Source: an uncultured Faecalibacterium sp. | Lineage (GTDB): Bacteria > Bacillota > Clostridia > Oscillospirales > Ruminococcaceae | Direction: 5' to 3' | NCBI GenBank assembly: GCA_934526125.1 | Contig: CAKSZU010000081.1 | Span: forward strand, 1 to 8,429 | DNA: 8,429 bases | Shown here: piece by piece, positions 4,825 through 8,429 of the stretch | Numbering within the stretch: the first letter of the stretch is position 1 | Layout of the letters: each line of letters starts with the position of its first letter | Made by a program: the position numbers and the translations under genes | Notes under the pieces: model-generated | What the model saw: only the letters and a program-made list of their open reading frames with translations | Database searches by the model: none | Told to the model about the DNA's origin: nothing

Positions 4825-7185
4825 ATGAAAGAGGATACGATTTTTATCAACCGCGAGCTGAGCTGGCTGGATTTCAACCGCCGGGTGCTGGTGCTGGGCA
4901 AGGATAAGAATGTCCCGCTGGCCGAGCAGCTGAAATTTTTGTCCATCTACGGTTCCAACCTGGACGAGTTCTTCATGGTGCGGGTGGGCTCGCTGCAGGA
5001 GCGGGCCAGCCTGATGCGCGCCAAGAAGGAGCGGGACAAACGGGAAAACAAGACCAATATGACCGCGGAAGAGCAGCTGGCCGCCATTATGCCCAAGGTG
5101 GCCCACCTGCAGGAAGACTGCGACAAATACTACGAAAAGGCTCTGGAAAATCTGGACGCCTGCGGCTACCGGAAGGTGAATTTCGATGCGCTGAGCAAGG
5201 AGGAGGAACACTTCTGGAAGAAGTATTTCCAGAACGAACTGTTTCCCATCCTCAGCCCGCAGATCGTGGACAACCGCCATCCGTTCCCCTTCCTGCGCAA
5301 CAAGGAGATCTACCTCGGGGTCCTGCTCAAGGAGAAAGGCGAGCAGGTCCTCGGCATGATCCCCATTTCCAGCCAGATGGAGCGGCTGCACTTCATCCGC
5401 CGGGAGGGGAAAACGGAATTTGCCCTGACCGAGGAACTGGTGCTGCATTATGCCTCCCTGATCTTCGGCAAGGAGAACATGCAGGAGAGCTGCCTGTTCC
5501 GGGTCACCCGCAACGCCGACATCGACGTGAAAGAGGGGATGATGGACCATGACATCGATTACCGCGAGATCATGGCCGATCTGCTCAAGCGCCGCCGGAA
5601 GCTGGCGGCCGTCCGCCTGCAGGTGACCCCCGCCGATGCACAGGAGATCCCGCACATCCTCTGCGAGAAACTGGAACTGAACCATAAGCGGGTCTTTGCC
5701 CAGAAGAGCCCGCTGGACCTGAGCTTTTTCTTCAAGCTCACGGCAAAGATGGAAGCAGACGGACATCCGGAGCTGTTCTATCCTGCCGCCCGGCCCATGC
5801 TGCCGCCCCAGGATTACGACCTGACCGCTGAGGTGGAAAAGCACGATGTCCTGCTGAGCTATCCCTACCAGTCCATCCGGCCCTTTATCGCCATGCTGAA
5901 AAAGGCCGCGCAGGACCCGGAAGTCATCTCCATCAAGATGACCCTCTACCGTATGGCCCGGGAATCCCAGATCGTACAGGCCCTGATCGAGGCCGCCGAA
6001 AACGGCAAGGAAGTCGTGGCTCTGGTGGAGCTGCGGGCCCGCTTTGACGAGCAGAACAACATCGACTGGTCCAAACAGCTGGAAGAGGCCGGATGTACCG
6101 TCCTCTACGGCTTCGAGGATTATAAGGTCCACTCCAAGCTGACCCTCATCACCAAGAAGAACGCCCAGGGCTACCGGTACATCACCCAGATCGGCACCGG
6201 CAACTACAACGAAAAGACCAGCGAACTCTACACCGATTACTCGTTCATCACCGCAGACCTCGGCATCGGGGAGGAAGCCTCCAACGTGTTCCAGAACCTT
6301 GCCGTGCAGAAACTGACGGAGACCACCGAAAAGATGCTGGTGGCACCGCTGCGGTTCAAGAGCGTCCTGCTGGACGAGATGGACCGGGTCATCAATGCGG
6401 CAAAACTGGGCCGCCCGGCGTCCATGATCCTGAAGAACAACTCTATCTCGGACCGGGATATCATCCTGAAACTGGAGGAAGCCAGCTGCGCCGGGGTCCG
6501 CATCGATATGATCGTCCGCGGCATCTGCTGCGTCCGGGCCGAAGTCCCCGGAAAGACCGAAAACCTGCACATCCGCAGTCTGGTGGGCCGGTATCTGGAA
6601 CACGGCCGCATTTACAGCTTCTACGATGGGTCCACCACCCGCATCTACATTGCCTCCGGCGACTTCCTTACCCGCAACACCGAGTGCCGCGTGGAAGTGG
6701 GCGTCCGGGTGGAGGACCCGGTCCTGATCCAAAAGCTCAGTGACATTCTGCAGCTGCAGCTCCACGATAACGTCAATGCCCGGGAAATGAAAGCGGACGG
6801 CAGTTACCAGAAGGTGAAGCCTGCCCCCGGCGAGCCCCTTGTTAACGGACAGATGGGCATGTACGAACTGCTGGCCGACGACTGGACGGCACGGGATGCG
6901 GCTGCAACTCCTGCAGCGGCGGAAAAACCGCTCCCGCTGGAGGAGCGGACGTCCCCGGAGGCCCCGGCCCCGGAAAAGGCCCCGGCAGTTGAATTGCAGA
7001 AGCCGGTACAGCCTGCTCCGGCAGAGCCTGCACAGCCGGTAAAACCGGCGGCAGAATCTCCGGTGCGGCCTGCGGCAAAGCCTGCCGCGGCAGCGCCGGT
7101 TCCCCGCAAAGAGGCCCGTCCGCAGACCGGTTTCAGGGGCTTTGTGGAACGGCTCCATGATTACCTCCGTCCCCGGAAGAAATAA
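4825..7185 (+). CDS. ppk: Polyphosphate kinase 1 with an Ala/Pro-rich C-terminal extension
   Basis: Reversibly polymerises the ATP gamma-phosphate into inorganic polyphosphate through a phospho-histidine intermediate. It has 786 aa; E. coli PPK1 has 688. The N-terminal domain has INRELSWLDFNRRVL (8-22) and SNLDEFFMVRV (44-54) with N45. The two phospholipase-D-like catalytic domains carry R376 (TLYRMA), R406 (ELRARFDEQ), the phosphorylated His H436 in YKVHSKL (433-439), GTGNYNEKT (457-465) and the second His H593 in LEHGRIYSF. These match E. coli N45, R375, R405, H435 and H592, so the enzyme should be active. The core ends near GMYELLADDW (678-687). Beyond it lie about 75 residues rich in Ala, Pro, Glu and Lys (about 690-765), then a basic, partly amphipathic end (767-786, finishing LRPRKK). 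This tail is not part of classical PPK1 and is probably disordered; its role is unknown. The gene probably shares a transcript with comEA and ends at a strong terminator. Confidence 0.96.
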   Translation: MKEDTIFINRELSWLDFNRRVLVLGKDKNVPLAEQLKFLSIYGSNLDEFFMVRVGSLQERASLMRAKKERDKRENKTNMTAEEQLAAIMPKVAHLQEDCDKYYEKALENLDACGYRKVNFDALSKEEEHFWKKYFQNELFPILSPQIVDNRHPFPFLRNKEIYLGVLLKEKGEQVLGMIPISSQMERLHFIRREGKTEFALTEELVLHYASLIFGKENMQESCLFRVTRNADIDVKEGMMDHDIDYREIMADLLKRRRKLAAVRLQVTPADAQEIPHILCEKLELNHKRVFAQKSPLDLSFFFKLTAKMEADGHPELFYPAARPMLPPQDYDLTAEVEKHDVLLSYPYQSIRPFIAMLKKAAQDPEVISIKMTLYRMARESQIVQALIEAAENGKEVVALVELRARFDEQNNIDWSKQLEEAGCTVLYGFEDYKVHSKLTLITKKNAQGYRYITQIGTGNYNEKTSELYTDYSFITADLGIGEEASNVFQNLAVQKLTETTEKMLVAPLRFKSVLLDEMDRVINAAKLGRPASMILKNNSISDRDIILKLEEASCAGVRIDMIVRGICCVRAEVPGKTENLHIRSLVGRYLEHGRIYSFYDGSTTRIYIASGDFLTRNTECRVEVGVRVEDPVLIQKLSDILQLQLHDNVNAREMKADGSYQKVKPAPGEPLVNGQMGMYELLADDWTARDAAATPAAAEKPLPLEERTSPEAPAPEKAPAVELQKPVQPAPAEPAQPVKPAAESPVRPAAKPAAAAPVPRKEARPQTGFRGFVERLHDYLRPRKK

Positions 7186-7193
7186 CGCATCCT

Positions 7194-7226
7194 GCACCCG
7201 CGAGGAAACACCTTGCGGGTGCTTTT
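7194..7226 (+). terminator. Intrinsic terminator after ppk
   Basis: GCACCCGC (7194-7201) pairs with GCGGGTGC (7215-7222). The inner bases 7202-7205 pair with 7211-7214 (one G-U), giving a 12-bp stem with a 5-nt loop. Four T residues (7223-7226) follow. It starts 8 nt after the ppk stop. Confidence 0.92.
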
Positions 7227-7229
7227 GTG

Positions 7230-7258
7230 TTCTCAGAAGAAACCCTGCTGCATACATT
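7230..7258 (+). promoter_or_regulatory. Candidate promoter for the M23-M50 pair, with a sigma-E-like -10
   Basis: CATACATT (7251-7258) fits the -10 consensus of the sporulation sigma factor SigE (CATACAnT in B. subtilis). No good SigE -35 (ATATT-like) is seen at the right distance. Read as a SigA promoter, TTCTCA (7230-7235), a 17-nt spacer and TACATT (7253-7258) give two 4-of-6 matches. A start near 7265 would leave a short leader that includes the ribosome binding site at 7269-7276. It is the only plausible promoter between the ppk terminator and the M23 gene. Confidence 0.35.
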
Positions 7259-7281
7259 TTCCTGAAACGGGGGAAGAAACG

Positions 7282-7851
7282 ATGCAGAAACTACGGAACA
7301 GGGAAAGAGGACGAGCCGCCTGTCGGGCCCGATGGTCGGCGTTGATCTCAGGCGCGGCGCTGCTGGCGGTGCTGCTGGCCGGGGCGGTCCTGCCGGTGCG
7401 GGCGGAGAAAAATGCGCCGGAGGGGGTCTCCCTGAGCCGGGCCATCCCGGCGCAGACGCTGTGCTTTCCGCTGGAGACCGATGCGTGGCGGGTCTCCGAC
7501 CCCTACGGCTGGCGGGATGACCCCTTTACCGGGCAGAAAGCCTTTCACCGGGGAGTCGACCTTGCCTGCGCGGAGGGCAGCCGGGTGCTGGCGGCAATGG
7601 GCGGGGTCATCACTTCGGCCCGCCGGAGCAGCAGCTACGGCAACTGTGTGCGGATCTCCCACCCGGACGGGCAGGAGACGCTCTACGCCCACATGCAGTA
7701 TCTCTATGTCCGGGCGGGGGAGGTCGTGCAGGCGGGGCAGCCGCTGGGCACCGTCGGCCGGACCGGGCGGGCCACCGGGGCGCACCTGCACTTTGAGTTC
7801 CTGACCCGCGGGACCCGGCAGGACCCCACGGCGGCGCTGGGGCTGCCATGA
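7282..7851 (+). CDS. Membrane-associated M23 (LytM-type) metallopeptidase, SpoIVFA-like by context
   Basis: 189 aa. A strongly basic N-terminus (residues 3-17) precedes a hydrophobic segment (about 18-38) ending in LPVRA, which is either a signal peptide cut after A41 or a membrane anchor. The M23 domain fills about 55-185: DPYGWRDDPFTG, HRGVD with zinc ligands H89 and D93, YAHM (H137) and HLHFE with H168 and ligand H170. All catalytic residues are present, so it could cleave peptidoglycan cross-bridge peptides outside the membrane. ATG 7282 follows GGGGGAAG (7269-7276); upstream codons in the frame run back into the ppk terminator. It overlaps the M50 gene by 4 nt. An M23 protein directly before an M50 protease is the spoIVFA-spoIVFB layout, in which SpoIVFA holds the protease inactive. 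The family is certain. The SpoIVFA role is inferred from neighbours, and this protein is shorter than B. subtilis SpoIVFA (about 264 aa). Arg codons are mostly CGG (14 of 20), unlike ileS. Confidence 0.87.
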   Translation: MQKLRNRERGRAACRARWSALISGAALLAVLLAGAVLPVRAEKNAPEGVSLSRAIPAQTLCFPLETDAWRVSDPYGWRDDPFTGQKAFHRGVDLACAEGSRVLAAMGGVITSARRSSSYGNCVRISHPDGQETLYAHMQYLYVRAGEVVQAGQPLGTVGRTGRATGAHLHFEFLTRGTRQDPTAALGLP

Positions 7852-8336
7852 ACCGGCATGTCCGGCTCGGGCCGGTGATCTTCCGGGACCCGGTCCTGCT
7901 CTGCGGGCTGCTGTATCTGGCCCTTTTCTGGGATGCCAGCGGGTTCCTGCGGCTGGGGCTGCTGGCGGCTGTCCTCCACGAGGGGGGCCATATCCTGATT
8001 TATTGCCTCCTGTTCCATCGGTTCCCGGTCATTGAGGTGAACCTGACCGGCTTCTGCATGAGGACCCGGGGACAGGCCATGACGCCGGGGCAGAAGGCAT
8101 TGCTGGCGGCGGCAGGCCCGGCGGTCAACCTGCTTTTGGCAGGGGTCTGGGCGCTGAAGCTGGAACAGCGGGCGACCGTCCGGGGTAGTGCCTTCTGGGC
8201 AGCCAATGTCCTGACCGGGGCATTCAATCTGCTGCCCATCCCTCCGCTGGACGGGGCGCAGCTGGCGGAGCTTCTTCTGTACCGGCTCCGGCTGAAAATC
8301 CGCGATTGCAATTCCGATCGAAATCAGGTACAATAA
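7848..8336 (+). CDS. Compact M50 site-2-type intramembrane metalloprotease, SpoIVFB-like
   Basis: 162 aa membrane zinc protease. The zinc motif HEGGH (44-48) lies in a hydrophobic segment. AAGPAVNLLLA (88-98) is the conserved GPxxN helix. NLLPIPPLDGAQL (127-139) supplies the third zinc ligand, D135. Hydrophobic segments are near 14-29, 34-56, 82-102 and 114-130. Such enzymes cut substrates within or next to the membrane; SpoIVFB releases active SigK in sporulating Bacillota. This protein stops about 25 residues after the LDG motif and has no C-terminal CBS domain, unlike B. subtilis SpoIVFB (288 aa). The start overlaps the M23 stop (ATGA) with only GGGG (7839-7842) ahead, so translation is probably coupled. 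A TIGR03960-like radical SAM gene follows, as next to spoIVFB in many clostridia. The family is secure; the substrate is unknown. Confidence 0.9.
   Translation: MNRHVRLGPVIFRDPVLLCGLLYLALFWDASGFLRLGLLAAVLHEGGHILIYCLLFHRFPVIEVNLTGFCMRTRGQAMTPGQKALLAAAGPAVNLLLAGVWALKLEQRATVRGSAFWAANVLTGAFNLLPIPPLDGAQLAELLLYRLRLKIRDCNSDRNQVQ
8306..8334 (+). promoter_or_regulatory. Sigma-A-type promoter for the radical SAM gene
   Basis: TTGCAA (8306-8311), a 17-nt spacer and TACAAT (8329-8334) form a good vegetative promoter with a predicted start near 8341. It lies within the last codons of the M50 gene, and the final T of the -10 is the first base of the M50 stop codon TAA. The leader to ATG 8376 would be about 35 nt. 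Confidence 0.65.
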
Positions 8337-8341
8337 AAAGA

Positions 8342-8383
8342 ATGAAGAAAAATGTTCTGTCAATGGAGGAACTTGATGTTTGA
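8342..8383 (+). other. Possible 13-codon leader ORF overlapping the radical SAM start
   Basis: ATG at 8342, about 1 nt after the predicted transcription start, opens a frame MKKNVLSMEELDV ending in TGA at 8381-8383. It overlaps the downstream ATG at 8376 in another frame. It has no ribosome binding site and would need leaderless initiation. It may be chance. Confidence 0.15.
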
Positions 8384-8429
8384 TCCGAAGCTGAAAGAAG
8401 CGCTGGGCCGGGTGCAGAAGCCGGGCCGT
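8376..8429 (+). CDS. Start of a radical SAM protein, probably TIGR03960 type (3' end outside window)
   Basis: Only 18 codons are present: MFDPKLKEALGRVQKPGR. The start is well supported by GGAGGA (8365-8370), 5 nt upstream, and by a promoter at 8306-8334. The short basic sequence with VQKPGR resembles the N-terminus of TIGR03960 proteins (B12-binding-like plus radical SAM), which begin with a short helix and a KPxRYxGxE-like segment. Position after a SpoIVFB-like gene agrees with the clostridial order spoIVFA-spoIVFB-TIGR03960. With no Fe-S motif in view, the product is an inference from context and a short match. Confidence 0.6.
   Translation, partial: MFDPKLKEALGRVQKPGR

Noticed and set aside
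4768..7257. 829-codon open frame on the minus strand opposite ppk
   Set aside because: It mirrors the codon bias of ppk in a GC-rich gene. Its translation is low in recognisable motifs, while the + strand frame has all PPK1 catalytic residues.
1..8429. Mobile element, CRISPR array, toxin-antitoxin or defence system
   Set aside because: I saw no transposase, integrase, spaced direct repeats, target-site duplications or defence-type domains. All genes are co-directional and chromosomal in character.

Overview
The window is a GC-rich, densely packed, single-strand stretch of bacterial chromosome. Every supported gene lies on the + strand. The gene families and their order suggest a gut Clostridia (Bacillota) of the Oscillospiraceae/Ruminococcaceae type; Faecalibacterium, Gemmiger or Subdoligranulum-like is my best guess. 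That guess rests on GC content, codon use, and the ileS-lspA-rluD and M23-M50-radical SAM gene orders. It was not checked by any search.

Left part (1-4407): the 3' part of ileS (isoleucyl-tRNA synthetase) ends at a strong intrinsic terminator. A second unit follows: lspA (lipoprotein signal peptidase), rluD (23S rRNA pseudouridine synthase) and a Cof-like HAD-fold protein. lspA and rluD are 3 nt apart, and rluD overlaps the HAD gene by 4 nt. The unit ends at a second strong terminator. ileS-lspA-rluD is a conserved order in Bacillota (in Bacillus subtilis ileS-ylyA-lspA-ylyB). The HAD protein keeps the fold but has lost several catalytic signature residues.

Middle part (4408-7226): a small membrane-anchored ComEA-like helix-hairpin-helix DNA-binding protein is followed after 44 nt by ppk1 (polyphosphate kinase). 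PPK1 has all its catalytic residues and carries an unusual Ala/Pro-rich C-terminal extension of about 95 residues with a basic end. A third strong terminator follows.

Right part (7227-8429): a LytM/M23 metallopeptidase overlaps an M50 intramembrane metalloprotease gene by 4 nt. Next comes a good sigma-A-like promoter and the first 18 codons of what looks like a TIGR03960-type radical SAM protein. This order matches the spoIVFA-spoIVFB region of clostridia. The M50 protein lacks the C-terminal CBS domain of SpoIVFB, and a -10 element resembling the mother-cell sigma-E consensus lies upstream of the M23 gene. If the host is a non-sporulator, this pair is a relic or a repurposed module.

There is no tRNA, rRNA, CRISPR array, insertion sequence or phage gene. 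Most of the window is ordinary housekeeping. The points worth a second look are the degenerate HAD protein, the PPK1 tail, the SpoIVF-like pair with its promoter, and the MHKS variant in IleRS.
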